NCBI RefSeq assembly: GCF_019457595.1
Contig: NZ_CP080419.1
Coordinates: forward strand, 1,922,001-1,986,000
From: Shewanella psychrotolerans
GTDB lineage: Bacteria; Pseudomonadota; Gammaproteobacteria; Enterobacterales; Shewanellaceae
DNA: 64,000 nt
Reading direction: 5' to 3'
The notes beneath the pieces are model-generated. The model was not told where the DNA came from and did no database searches. It worked only from the letters and a program-made list of their open reading frames with translations. This document shows positions 15,132-24,248 of this stretch, piece after piece. Position numbers and translations under genes: made by a program. Numbering within the stretch: position 1 is the stretch's first letter; each line of letters begins with the position of its first letter.

Positions 15132-17483
15132 TTAATGCTGTTGATGAATGCCATACCACAGCTGGCCTAGGGCGATGCCACCATCGTTTACTGGTACTTG
15201 TTTTGACGGCAACAAAGAGTGCTGTTTAAGTAAATCTTGGCTGCGACTGAGCAGATAGCGGTTTTGAAATACGCCGCCAGATAACACCACTGGAAGCGAT
15301 GGATATTGAGCTGCTAAGTTTGCGGTTGCCCTCGCCAAACAATCCATGAATCCGCGTGCGATTAATGCGTTTTTGTTAGCCAGTGGCTCTGATGCTAATA
15401 ACAGCGTGACTATCTGCTGCCAAAGAAGATCGGTTTGCCAAACACCATCGATTAACGGCAGGTCAAAATGAATATTAGCTGCGACTAGTTGATCGACCGA
15501 TACTTGGTTGGCACAGGCCTCTATTAGCATTCCTGCTTGGCCTTCAAATAGCGTTTTTTCCATTAGGCCTAATACACAGGCTAATGCATCGAATAGGCGG
15601 CCGATGGAGCTCGTTTGATAGCTTGCGACCTTTTTATGCCACAGTTGATATAGGTTATTGATAACGGAAGGTGGTAACGACTGTACTGCCGCGATATTAA
15701 GTGCGCTGAGTTCATCGGGTGTATATTGGTCAAACAATAGTGCGAGCATAATACGGCGTGGATCTTTAATAGCTTGTTCGTTACCGATTAACGCAAACGG
15801 TTTAAGGTGGGCAATCCGTTGGTAGCCATTGATGTCGGCAAGCATGGCTTCACCGCCCCAAAGTTGCTGTTTATCCCCAAGTCCTGTGCCGTCGAAACTA
15901 AATCCTAGCACCTTATCTGTGTATTGATTCACCGCCATTATGCTAAGAATATGGGCGTAATGATGTTGTACCTGAAAACGTTCGATATCGTCGTGAGTTT
16001 GGCAATACTGTTTTGCCCAGCGGTTGGAAGCATACTCTGGATGTTTATCGCTCACCAAATATTGTGGGGTGAAGCGGTATAAACGCTTAAATGTGGCTAA
16101 GGTATCAATAAAATACTGCTCAGCTTCGACACTAAAAAGATCGCCGATATGGGGACTGAGTACCAGATTATGACCAAAGCCAAAGGCGATGCTATTTTTT
16201 TGTTGAGCGCCGAGAGCGAGTGTATGGGCACTTACTTGTTGTTGCCAATGCAAGGTTAGGGGGGCGTATCCTCTCGCTAAACGAATAACTTGTAGCTGGC
16301 CATTAATCATCTGGACAACGCTGTCATCGCAGCCGTTGAGTATAGGGCGGTTGTGATCCAATATGGCATCGACTACCTCGCCTAGATGAGCATATATCTC
16401 GTTTGCGGCTGTGATTATGGGCTCGCCGCTGCGATTAGCGCTGGTGGCAACAAGAGGGCGATTAAGCTCGCTAAGTAACAGATGATGTAGAGGCGTGTAG
16501 GGCAGAAACAAGCCTAACCTGTCGATGTCTGGTGCGACACTTGAGCTTAAGGAGATATGCTGCTCATTATTGCGTTCTAACAGAGTGATAGGGCGCTCGG
16601 CGCTATTTAATAGCTGCCACTCGGCATCCGATCCTTTGGCTAAGGTTTTTGCCATGGCGAGATCGCTACACATCACCGCAAAGGGTTTGGCGGGACGTTG
16701 TTTGCGCAATCGTAGCTTAGTGACCGCTGCATCATTGGTGGCATCACAGACGAGATGAAAGCCCCCGAGTCCTTTAATCGCGAGAATATCGCCTTGCTTC
16801 AACAAGCTAACGGTTTGCTCTAATGCAGTCTCTTTTGTCGCGAGGATCTCACCTGTTGCACTGGTTAAGCTGAGTGATGGGCCGCAGCGTGGGCAACTCA
16901 CAGGCTGCGCATGATAACGCCGATCAAGTGGATCATTGTAGGCCTTGGCGCATTGTTCACACATCTCGAAAGTGGCCATTGAGGTGTTTTTACGATCATA
17001 GGGCAGTGTATTGATTAAGGTGTAGCGTGGACCACAGTTAGTGCAATTCGTAAAGGGATAGTGATAGTGGCGGTTATCGGGATCGTTTATCTCATCTAAG
17101 CAGTCTTGGCAGCTACTCTTATCTGCCGACACAGCCACTTGGGCATCATCACTAGCTTGGCTTTGTTTGATTTCAAATTGGTAGCACTCGTGCTTCGGGG
17201 CGATAGCTTGCTGGGTAAAACGATCGATACGAGCCAAGGGGGGTGGGTTTTGTTTGAGTGTCGACACGAACTTATCTATGTTTAAGCGTGCACCTTGCAG
17301 TTCAATGGTTACTCCTTGGCTGTGATTAAAAGTAAACCCGTTAAGTTGCAACGCTTTGGCAAGGCGATAGACAAAAGGGCGAAAACCGACGCCCTGAACT
17401 ATGCCCGATACCGCTAATTTAACCCGCTCGATTTTGTTCGATGGAAGCGAATCTACGCTATCAATTTTTCCGCAAATACTCAT
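15132..17483 (-). CDS. hypF: Carbamoyltransferase HypF
   Basis: A 783-aa enzyme that converts carbamoyl phosphate and ATP to carbamoyl-adenylate and transfers the carbamoyl group to HypE. Domains in order are acylphosphatase-like (GIVQGVGFRPFVYRL, about 28-42), two zinc fingers (CQDC/CTNC and CEQC/CPRC), a YrdC-like domain (KPFAVMCSDL, VATSANRSGEP) and a Kae1-like domain (HHYAHI, SFDGTGLG, VVLSGGVFQNRYLL, NDGGIALGQ). The length is normal for the family. It starts 1 bp after the HypF-like gene upstream. Confidence 0.96.
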   Translation of the reverse strand: MSICGKIDSVDSLPSNKIERVKLAVSGIVQGVGFRPFVYRLAKALQLNGFTFNHSQGVTIELQGARLNIDKFVSTLKQNPPPLARIDRFTQQAIAPKHECYQFEIKQSQASDDAQVAVSADKSSCQDCLDEINDPDNRHYHYPFTNCTNCGPRYTLINTLPYDRKNTSMATFEMCEQCAKAYNDPLDRRYHAQPVSCPRCGPSLSLTSATGEILATKETALEQTVSLLKQGDILAIKGLGGFHLVCDATNDAAVTKLRLRKQRPAKPFAVMCSDLAMAKTLAKGSDAEWQLLNSAERPITLLERNNEQHISLSSSVAPDIDRLGLFLPYTPLHHLLLSELNRPLVATSANRSGEPIITAANEIYAHLGEVVDAILDHNRPILNGCDDSVVQMINGQLQVIRLARGYAPLTLHWQQQVSAHTLALGAQQKNSIAFGFGHNLVLSPHIGDLFSVEAEQYFIDTLATFKRLYRFTPQYLVSDKHPEYASNRWAKQYCQTHDDIERFQVQHHYAHILSIMAVNQYTDKVLGFSFDGTGLGDKQQLWGGEAMLADINGYQRIAHLKPFALIGNEQAIKDPRRIMLALLFDQYTPDELSALNIAAVQSLPPSVINNLYQLWHKKVASYQTSSIGRLFDALACVLGLMEKTLFEGQAGMLIEACANQVSVDQLVAANIHFDLPLIDGVWQTDLLWQQIVTLLLASEPLANKNALIARGFMDCLARATANLAAQYPSLPVVLSGGVFQNRYLLSRSQDLLKQHSLLPSKQVPVNDGGIALGQLWYGIHQQH

Positions 17484-17484
17484 A

Positions 17485-19251
17485 CTATCTTCTGCGTTTT
17501 TTCAACATCAACGCACCAACAGCATAATTGTTGCCATCGATTTCAAGTTGTTGGTTAAATTTCAAGGCAAAGTTTTTACCTACCCGCAATGCGACTCTTT
17601 GACTAAGCACTGGATTACGCCATTCGCTCCCCGCAAGGGCTACGGCTTTAATGCTGAGGTTAAGATCCAGATGCTCTACCCAGTTCGCCAAATAATCGGC
17701 AAAGGAGTCATGCATCCCAAATGCCAGTTTAGCGTTGTCTCTATCATCAGCGAGGCGGAAGCTCATTAGCGAACCCAGTGTTTTGCACCAGTTTAAGCTA
17801 CGGTAAGCATGGCCACGGGTGAGGGGATAATCGATGCGAGGAGAATTGGCACCGCGGTGAGCCATTGCGCTAGCAATAAGCGCATCACTAAGATCTGCAA
17901 CATGCATTGAACGACTCTCTAAGCCCAAGACCACAGCAGCTATTGCCCATAATGAAGTGAGATTGTCGCTCGGTGCATCAAGCTTTAGATCCAACAGTCT
18001 TAGGTAGTCGTCAGGGTAGCGCTGTTTAAACTTATCTAATACTTGTTTTTGTGGACTTTGCTCTAACTGATGATAAATTTCATAACCGCTTTGTGGTAAC
18101 TCGGGAAGCGCAAAAAACAGCTCTGATTCGCCTTTACCATCTATGGATTGTATTTGTCCGCCGTGATACTGGCTGAAATAGAGTATGGCGCAGTGTTTAT
18201 TGATACCGTGTTCCAGATAAATACTGTGTAAGGCACATAAACCATATTCAGTATTTGTCAGTTCGAGCGGTGTTGATTGACTTAAATCATGTTGCCCAGT
18301 GAGTTGTTTAACCGTAAACAGCGCTTTTTTATTGCTGGCTAAATAGTGATTACCGTGACTTTCGACGATTGCTTCATCATGTAGCGCCTTGACCTTACTC
18401 GTAAGGCTAATGGTTGATGGGCCTGTGTGGTCAATTTCTGCCCAAGCGCCATCGATAAAGGCTAATGGTGTCGACTTCTGGCTATCGTCAATAAATAACC
18501 AATCTATGCCTTGTTGACGTAAGCGTTCGGCAATCACAATGAGTAGTCGGTTGTAGGCAAAGCAGAGGTCGTATAAAGGGGCATTGAGTTTAGGATGATC
18601 GCTAATGGGTCTGACTGTGATTAAGGGTTTTTCAATACTTGATAATGCTAACACTTGACGATCGCAGAGGTGAAACTGGGCATTAAGTGTATTAGGGTTG
18701 CATATGAGTAATCTAGGTCGATGATTAATATCGTTAGTGTTAAGGCTTGGCTCTTTGAGATAAAGTGTTATGGGCAAGTTACCTGCAAGCGTTACCTCGC
18801 CATTGGTCATTAATTTGTTGCAGAGAGCTTGGATATCTGCAGCCGTCAGTCCGCGGTAGTCTGGGCTAATGCGTAGCTCGCCGTGGCAGCACTCACAAGC
18901 CAGTGCGATATCACCAAATTGAGTAGATTGATTGTCGCCAAATAACGGCGCACATCGTTGGCAAAACTCTTGTTCAATAGCTGCATTTTGTAGTTCTTTT
19001 TTGCTGCCGATGGTTTTATCAACAAGTGCAATACGAGAATCCGTTAGCCATACCGATATCAAAAAATCATCAGCTATTGCGTCTGCAAGGGATTCAAGAT
19101 CGGCTTGTTCTCCATCGGCTTCGATAGTGTAACAACCCTGTTGATAGCTAACAGTGATATTTAGTGAATTATAATTTAGGTATTGATTGCATAAATACGC
19201 ATAGAGCGGCACCTGTCGTGAGCAGGTAAATTCAAATTTTATTGTTTTCAT
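17485..19251 (-). CDS. HypF-like degenerate paralogue (putative pseudoenzyme) in the hydrogenase operon
   Basis: A 588-aa protein with the domain order of HypF but without its catalytic motifs. The N-terminal 70 residues align by eye with the acylphosphatase domain but lack GxVQGVGFRPF. Residues about 97-127 hold a reduced zinc finger (FCQRC, CECC). RPRLLICNPNTL to IDWLFIDD parallels the YrdC domain without the SANRSG motif. The end (VALAGSEWRNPVLSQRVAL, DGNNYAVGALML) parallels the Kae1 segments VVLSGGVFQNRYLL and NDGGIALGQLW of the neighbouring HypF. It overlaps hyaD by 20 bp and abuts hypF. It may be a HypF partner or scaffold; no function is known to me. Confidence 0.7.
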   Translation of the reverse strand: MKTIKFEFTCSRQVPLYAYLCNQYLNYNSLNITVSYQQGCYTIEADGEQADLESLADAIADDFLISVWLTDSRIALVDKTIGSKKELQNAAIEQEFCQRCAPLFGDNQSTQFGDIALACECCHGELRISPDYRGLTAADIQALCNKLMTNGEVTLAGNLPITLYLKEPSLNTNDINHRPRLLICNPNTLNAQFHLCDRQVLALSSIEKPLITVRPISDHPKLNAPLYDLCFAYNRLLIVIAERLRQQGIDWLFIDDSQKSTPLAFIDGAWAEIDHTGPSTISLTSKVKALHDEAIVESHGNHYLASNKKALFTVKQLTGQHDLSQSTPLELTNTEYGLCALHSIYLEHGINKHCAILYFSQYHGGQIQSIDGKGESELFFALPELPQSGYEIYHQLEQSPQKQVLDKFKQRYPDDYLRLLDLKLDAPSDNLTSLWAIAAVVLGLESRSMHVADLSDALIASAMAHRGANSPRIDYPLTRGHAYRSLNWCKTLGSLMSFRLADDRDNAKLAFGMHDSFADYLANWVEHLDLNLSIKAVALAGSEWRNPVLSQRVALRVGKNFALKFNQQLEIDGNNYAVGALMLKKRRR

Positions 19252-19795
19252 TTGTTGTTACACCGCGCTTATAAGAGTCTGGAATGAGGTTTTCGATCGC
19301 AATGTTGTTGACGCGAGTGACCGTAAAATCGAGTGAGTTTAGATGATCAATAATGGTTTTTTCCATCAAGGGGACAGCCGCAGAGACTCTTGGCGTAAGT
19401 CCTAATACCATAGGTTCCAGCACGGTAGGGGTGCATCCTAAGACAAAGGTTTTAGGACGATCGCCAACCATTTCCATCATGGTGAGAGTTTGCAGCATTT
19501 CAACTTCGTGGGCGCTGCCTTGCCAATCAATTTCGCTTGGTGCTTTATCAAAATCAAAAAAGTACACTTCGCCCGGCCCAACGCCATTGGCATTTACCGT
19601 ATCGACGACGATGAGGTAATCGTATTTGCAAATAATGGGAATAAGACCCTGGGCGAGGGTACCGCCATCCATCACATCGAGTTGATGCTGCGGATGGGAA
19701 AATTGATAGTTTTCTTGCAGGTAATTAACGAAATGTACGCCGATCCCTTCATCGGCGTACAGCACATTACCAATACCGAGTAACAGTATTTTCAT
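19232..19795 (-). CDS. hyaD: Hydrogenase maturation endopeptidase HyaD
   Basis: A 187-aa protease that removes the C-terminal extension of the HyaB precursor after nickel insertion. It has the family start LLGIGNVLYADEGIGVHF with the nickel-sensing Glu (E16), and conserved Asp in MDGGTLAQG and His in SAHEVEMLQTL, the second and third metal ligands. It follows hyaC after 10 bp and overlaps the next gene by 20 bp. Confidence 0.94.
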   Translation of the reverse strand: MKILLLGIGNVLYADEGIGVHFVNYLQENYQFSHPQHQLDVMDGGTLAQGLIPIICKYDYLIVVDTVNANGVGPGEVYFFDFDKAPSEIDWQGSAHEVEMLQTLTMMEMVGDRPKTFVLGCTPTVLEPMVLGLTPRVSAAVPLMEKTIIDHLNSLDFTVTRVNNIAIENLIPDSYKRGVTTNENNKI

Positions 19796-19805
19796 GGCGT
19801 CCTTT

Positions 19806-20477
19806 CTAATGCTTCTTTGGATGGTAGTCGTATCCAGATACGATAGAGTCTACCGAATTGTGTTTAAATCGAATGCCTGTCCAAACCGCCATATAGACGT
19901 GGATCACCACAAAGATAATAAACACCCAAGTAAAGTAATGATGCCAAATGCGCACTGGTGCCAGCCCGCCCATGATACCAGTAACCCAAGCCGCAAAGCC
20001 TCCTAGCATGCCACCGAGTCCTAGATGATAAACATTAGCATAGAGGACTAAGCCAGTGATGCAGATAAGAACTGCAAAAACAGAAACTGCCAAATAGGTC
20101 ACAAATTGTAGAGGACCATAGACGCCTTTTTTGTCTAAATGTCCCATCCATAGGTATGACTTAAGTTGAACTATCCAACTGTTTACGCTGGTTACATCTT
20201 TAAAAGAGCGCCGCTCAATATCGCTTTTGCTAAAGAAGAACAAGTAAGCGCGAACAATTGTAATGGCACATAAAATAAAGCCGAAGATCAGGTGAGATAA
20301 TCTCACCCAGCCTTGTACCAATACATCTGAGCTACTGGGCGCAACCAAAAATGGCCAAGCAATGTAGAAGCCCGTTATGACTAGAACCAATATGGACAGC
20401 GCACGCAACCAGTGAAATATTCTGATCGCGGCGCTAAAGATAAAGGCTCTCTCATAGGGTACATTTTGTGTATCCAT
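19806..20477 (-). CDS. hyaC: Ni/Fe-hydrogenase cytochrome b subunit HyaC
   Basis: A 223-aa diheme membrane cytochrome b that passes electrons from HyaAB to the quinone pool. Four to five transmembrane helices are visible. Heme-ligand His candidates occur in IFHWLRALS, LSHLIFGF and WHHYFTWVFIIFVVIHVYM. I chose ATG 20477, which has AGGAG 6 nt upstream; the longer frame overlaps hyaB. Its presence shows the enzyme feeds respiration. Confidence 0.94.
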   Translation of the reverse strand: MDTQNVPYERAFIFSAAIRIFHWLRALSILVLVITGFYIAWPFLVAPSSSDVLVQGWVRLSHLIFGFILCAITIVRAYLFFFSKSDIERRSFKDVTSVNSWIVQLKSYLWMGHLDKKGVYGPLQFVTYLAVSVFAVLICITGLVLYANVYHLGLGGMLGGFAAWVTGIMGGLAPVRIWHHYFTWVFIIFVVIHVYMAVWTGIRFKHNSVDSIVSGYDYHPKKH

Positions 20478-20487
20478 GAGTTGCTCC

Positions 20488-22194
20488 TTAAACGTTTCCG
20501 TTTGGATCGATTCTAAATTCACCTAACTCTTGGCCCTTATAATCCATCACATGTACCGAACATGCCATGCAAGGGTCAAACGAGTGGATGATACGAATAA
20601 CTTCCAATGGTTTAGTTGGATCTTCAAGCTTTAGCCCTAGTAAAGAGGCTTCATAGGGACCGACTTTACCTTCGTTGTCGACAGGGCCTGCGTTCCACGT
20701 TGTGGGCACAACGGCTTGATAGTTTTCAACTAAACCATTTTTTATACGGATCCAGTGACTGAGCATACCGCGAGGCGCTTCAATCATGGCGTGGCCCACA
20801 TACTCCTTGTTTGAATCGATTTCAGGTTTAACATAGGTCGCTTCATCTACTTGAATGTTACTAATGAGTGCATCGAACGTTTTAAGGCCTTCTTCGGCAA
20901 CAATCACGGTTTGCAGCATACGTGCCGCGGTGCGACCTAAGGTGGTAAAGAGTGCAGCTATCGGCAGACCTGTCACTTCGAGTAAGCCATTAACCGCATC
21001 GACAACCACCTTATTACCGCGTGCATAGCTGACTAATAAGCTTGCTAATGGGCCCACTTCGACTGGCTCACCTTGATAACGCGGCGATTTCACCCAGCTG
21101 TACTTACCGTCGCCATCCAGTGTCGGTAACTTACCGTATACAGTATCGCGCTCGACAAATCCTGTGTAGTTAGGGATGGTTGTACCATCGTAAGGGTGTT
21201 GTGGTCCGTCGGCATCGTACCAAGCGTGGCTAACATCCTCTTTAATAAAATCAGGATTGAGATCGCTAACCCCAGCGAGATCGCCATTCATGATCACGCC
21301 TTGGTCGAACATATACTGACCATCGGCTAATACAAAGTCATTCGTTGCCATGAAGTTCTTCACATTGACGCCGCCCAGCACGCTTGGCTCGCTGCCAAAT
21401 GCTTCGGCGGCCATCACGATATCGGCTTTATAGGCACGATGAATAAAGTCAGTCACTATTGCGTGTTTCTGCTTCCACTCTTGAAGACGTGCTGGGCTAA
21501 GCATGTCGCGTACCGAGGTAACACCACCAACCACAAGTGATTGTGGGTGAGGTTGCTTACCACCGAAAATGGCGAGCATCTCGGCGGCAACGCGCTGAAC
21601 TTCAAGTGCTTTCAAGTAATGTGATAGGGCAATGAGGTTCTGTTCTGGAGTGAACTTATAGGTGCCGTTCCCCCAATATGCGTTAGCAAATGGCCCAAGT
21701 TTACCTGTTTCAACAAATCCTTTAACCCGCTCTTGCACTGCACGAAGTTCACCTTCACCAGCAGCAATCGGTTTGTCGGTGTATTTTAGTGCGACTTGCG
21801 CGGCAGCGGCTGGGTCAGCACTCAATGCCGAGACAACATCAACCCAATCTAGTCCATGAAGATGGTAGAAATGCACAATATGATCATGCATATAGAGAGA
21901 GGTTTGCATCAGTGAGCGTAAGTACTTAGCGTTAAGTGGAATTTTCACACCTAATGCATTCTCTACAGCTTCAGTACCGCAGCGATAGTGAGAATAGGTA
22001 CATACACCACAGATACGTTGAACAATGAGTCCAACATCCATTGGGGTGCGGCCTTTGAGGATAACCTCAATACCGCGCCAGAGTGTCGAAGAGGACCAAG
22101 CCTTCTGAACAACATTATTTTCATCAACTTCAACCTCGATGCGCAGATGGCCTTCGATGCGAGTGATGGGGTCGATAACTACACGTTTGCTCAT
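20488..22194 (-). CDS. hyaB: [NiFe] hydrogenase large subunit HyaB
   Basis: A 568-aa catalytic subunit, periplasmic after Tat export with HyaA. The nickel-binding motifs are RICGVCTYSH (L1, residues about 75-84) and DPCMACSVH near the C-terminus (L2). A 20-residue tail after that His is expected to be cut by HyaD. The N-terminus RVVIDPITRIEGHLRIEV is typical. ATG 22194 (GAGG 9 nt upstream) is preferred over a longer frame that runs into hyaA. Together with the small subunit this is a membrane-bound group 1 uptake-type hydrogenase. Confidence 0.96.
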   Translation of the reverse strand: MSKRVVIDPITRIEGHLRIEVEVDENNVVQKAWSSSTLWRGIEVILKGRTPMDVGLIVQRICGVCTYSHYRCGTEAVENALGVKIPLNAKYLRSLMQTSLYMHDHIVHFYHLHGLDWVDVVSALSADPAAAAQVALKYTDKPIAAGEGELRAVQERVKGFVETGKLGPFANAYWGNGTYKFTPEQNLIALSHYLKALEVQRVAAEMLAIFGGKQPHPQSLVVGGVTSVRDMLSPARLQEWKQKHAIVTDFIHRAYKADIVMAAEAFGSEPSVLGGVNVKNFMATNDFVLADGQYMFDQGVIMNGDLAGVSDLNPDFIKEDVSHAWYDADGPQHPYDGTTIPNYTGFVERDTVYGKLPTLDGDGKYSWVKSPRYQGEPVEVGPLASLLVSYARGNKVVVDAVNGLLEVTGLPIAALFTTLGRTAARMLQTVIVAEEGLKTFDALISNIQVDEATYVKPEIDSNKEYVGHAMIEAPRGMLSHWIRIKNGLVENYQAVVPTTWNAGPVDNEGKVGPYEASLLGLKLEDPTKPLEVIRIIHSFDPCMACSVHVMDYKGQELGEFRIDPNGNV

Positions 22195-22198
22195 TGAA

Positions 22199-23335
22199 TT
22201 AGTCCTCTTTCGAATTGGCAAATACGCTGGCAACAGCATGGGCGCCGATACCTACTGCGGTGGCACCCAAAATAACCGCACCTACGGTGTCGGCGGTTGC
22301 ATCTAGCCCGTGGAGTAGTTGTCTGCCGAGAGGTTTTTCAAAGTCAGCCATATCATCCCAAAAATTAGGCTCAGAGCAGCCCATACAACCGTGACCCGCA
22401 AGCACTGGCCAGCTGGTATGGTGATTAAAACGCTCTGTGGGGCAGTTGTTATAGGTATAAGGTCCTTTACAACCCACCTTGTATAAACAGAAGCCTTCTT
22501 TCGCTCCTTGATCGCCAAACTCTTCAACAAACTCGCCAGCATCGAAACGACCACGACGTTCACAGTTGTCATGTACGCGTGCGCCATAAGCCCATTTGGG
22601 ACGGTTAAACATATCGAGGGCAGGTAACTTGCCGAACATAATGAAGTACATCAGTGTACCGACGATATTTTTCTCACTTGGTGGACAGCCACCTAAGTTT
22701 ACTACGGTTTTATTGATGACTTGATCGACGCCTTTAGCCCCCGTTGGGTTCGGAGCGGCCGCTTGTACGCCACCGAAAGAAGCGCAGGTGCCTACCGATA
22801 TAATGGCGGCAGCGCCTTCGGCTGCGTGTTTAATGATCTCTAATCCAGTATGGCCTTTACAGCCGACTGTGAGGAAAGCACCATTGTTTGCCGTTGGAAT
22901 AGCCCCTTCTACAGCAAGTAGATAGTTACCTTTGTAGGCCTCTAACGCGTGCTCTAAGTTTTCTTCCGCTTGCCAACCCGCAGCAGCCATTAAGGTTTCA
23001 TGGTATTCCAATGAAACGTGATCGAAGATGAGTGAGTCTAAGTTGGGTGTGTCGGCACGAACGAGGGATTCGGAGCAGCCTGTGCATTCTGCCATGTGTA
23101 ACCAGATTAACGGAACTCGATCTGCAAGTTCGGCGGCTTCGGCTACTAAGGTGCTAAAAGGGAGAGGCAGAGCTAACATGGCGGTGACCGCCGCGCTCCA
23201 TTTCATAAAGTCTCGTCTAGAGATACCATGCTCTTCCATCTTATTTTGCAAAGACTGAGCATGTCGAGGTGCTAAGCTGCGTAGCATTTTTATACGCGCT
23301 TGGCCCTGTTCATATAAGGCGGCATGTGTGTCCAT
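22199..23335 (-). CDS. hyaA: [NiFe] hydrogenase small subunit HyaA with Tat signal
   Basis: A 378-aa iron-sulfur subunit. A Tat signal (SRRDFMKWSAAVTAM, about residues 38-52) exports the folded dimer. Fe-S ligands include ECTGCSESLVR (proximal), GTCASFGG, GGCPPSEKN, YKVGCKGPYTYNNCPTERFN and GHGCMGCSEPNFWD. The C-terminal helix (VGAVILGATAVGIGAHAVA) anchors it in the membrane. ATG 23335 follows AAGGG by 6 nt; a 33-codon upstream extension in the same frame crosses the promoter region. It heads the operon. Confidence 0.96.
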   Translation of the reverse strand: MDTHAALYEQGQARIKMLRSLAPRHAQSLQNKMEEHGISRRDFMKWSAAVTAMLALPLPFSTLVAEAAELADRVPLIWLHMAECTGCSESLVRADTPNLDSLIFDHVSLEYHETLMAAAGWQAEENLEHALEAYKGNYLLAVEGAIPTANNGAFLTVGCKGHTGLEIIKHAAEGAAAIISVGTCASFGGVQAAAPNPTGAKGVDQVINKTVVNLGGCPPSEKNIVGTLMYFIMFGKLPALDMFNRPKWAYGARVHDNCERRGRFDAGEFVEEFGDQGAKEGFCLYKVGCKGPYTYNNCPTERFNHHTSWPVLAGHGCMGCSEPNFWDDMADFEKPLGRQLLHGLDATADTVGAVILGATAVGIGAHAVASVFANSKED

Positions 23336-23675
23336 GGTTAACCCTTTGTTGTCATTTTGGGGAGAAATTGTAGTGGCACGTTCCAGTTTTAAAGTGTAGG
23401 CCTCAATTTGCGATGAATTATTGATGTATATCAACCTTTTGACCGCTTATGAATAAGTCGAAGTTTTACAATGAATTCATATGAGCCAGATCATGTTTCA
23501 TTGCTCCAGTGGGACAAAATGTCGCAACGGGATACGGATATATGATGGGCGTCATATTATTCAAATTAGGCTAATCGATTGTTTTTATGGCTTATAAATA
23601 ATATTGGTTAAAACTTCAGCTTTTTAGACCAACCTTATATACACTTAAGGAGTAATGTCTAACTAGGAGCTAGTT
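23336..23675. other. 340-bp divergent promoter region between hyaA and the CBS-domain gene
   Basis: It drives hyaA leftwards and the CBS gene rightwards. It contains a perfect FNR/EtrA palindrome at 23421-23434. No gene is seen. Confidence 0.7.
23421..23434. promoter_or_regulatory. FNR/EtrA (Crp-Fnr family) binding site for hyaA
   Basis: TTGATGTATATCAA matches the FNR consensus TTGAT-N4-ATCAA at all ten defined bases. Its centre is about 92 bp from the hyaA ATG, consistent with activation of the hydrogenase operon under low oxygen. The CBS-domain gene is about 240 bp away on the other side. Confidence 0.8.
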
Positions 23676-24092
23676 ATGGAGTCGATGAAAGTCGTTGATT
23701 ATATGGACCGTCAACCAGTATTGTTACATCCCGATATGACACTGGCTGCGGCGGTAGAAAAGCTGCTCACACAAAAAAAACTCGGAGCAGCGGTGGTGGA
23801 TTTACAAGGTAATTTAGTGGGGTTTTTATCGCAACAAGATTGTTTAGCCGTGATGTTAAAGAGTACTTATCACTGTGATTTAACTGCGAATGTTAGCGAC
23901 TGTATGCGTACAGATGTATTAACCGTAACGAAAGAAACCCCCATCATTTCTTTGGCTGAGCAGATGTTGCAAGCTAAACCGAAAATATATCCGGTGATCG
24001 ATCAAGGTCGGGTCGTTGGGATCATCGATAGAAATCTGGTTCTACGAGCCATTAATATCTCGATGCAAGAGTGCTATCTCAAGCCCGCTTAA
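23676..24092 (+). CDS. CBS-domain protein
   Basis: A 138-aa protein made of a tandem CBS pair. The first module spans about residues 4-62 (VVDYMDRQPVLLHPDMTLA, GAAVVDLQGNLVGFLSQQD). The second is about 74-132 (VSDCMRTDVLTVTKETPI, IYPVIDQGRVVGIIDRNLVL). CBS pairs bind adenine nucleotides and regulate partners; the partner here is unknown. AGGAG lies 6 nt before the ATG. It is divergent from the hydrogenase operon and may share its FNR-controlled region. Confidence 0.88.
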   Translation: MESMKVVDYMDRQPVLLHPDMTLAAAVEKLLTQKKLGAAVVDLQGNLVGFLSQQDCLAVMLKSTYHCDLTANVSDCMRTDVLTVTKETPIISLAEQMLQAKPKIYPVIDQGRVVGIIDRNLVLRAINISMQECYLKPA

Positions 24093-24115
24093 GATCGCTG
24101 CAAAAATAGCACACA

Positions 24116-24163
24116 AACGTCCACCTTTTGAACAGACGCATAGTTTGACAAAAGGTGAACGTT
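24116..24163. repeat. Imperfect 15-bp inverted repeat before hrpA
   Basis: AACGTCCACCTTTTG (24116-24130) and CAAAAGGTGAACGTT (24149-24163) pair at 14 of 15 positions around an 18-nt loop. It lies 24 bp after the CBS gene and could be its 3'-end hairpin. No T run follows. Confidence 0.5.
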
Positions 24164-24248
24164 ATTAAGGGATAAATACGCCATTTGCCATACCCAAAGC
24201 GTCTGTTACTTGGTAGGATCATTTCTTTGTGTCTTTCTTTAATGGGTT

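Noticed and set aside
23436..23600. Sigma-54 promoter upstream of hyaA
   Set aside because: No GG-N10-GC pair with the usual -24/-12 context was found on the minus strand near the operon start.
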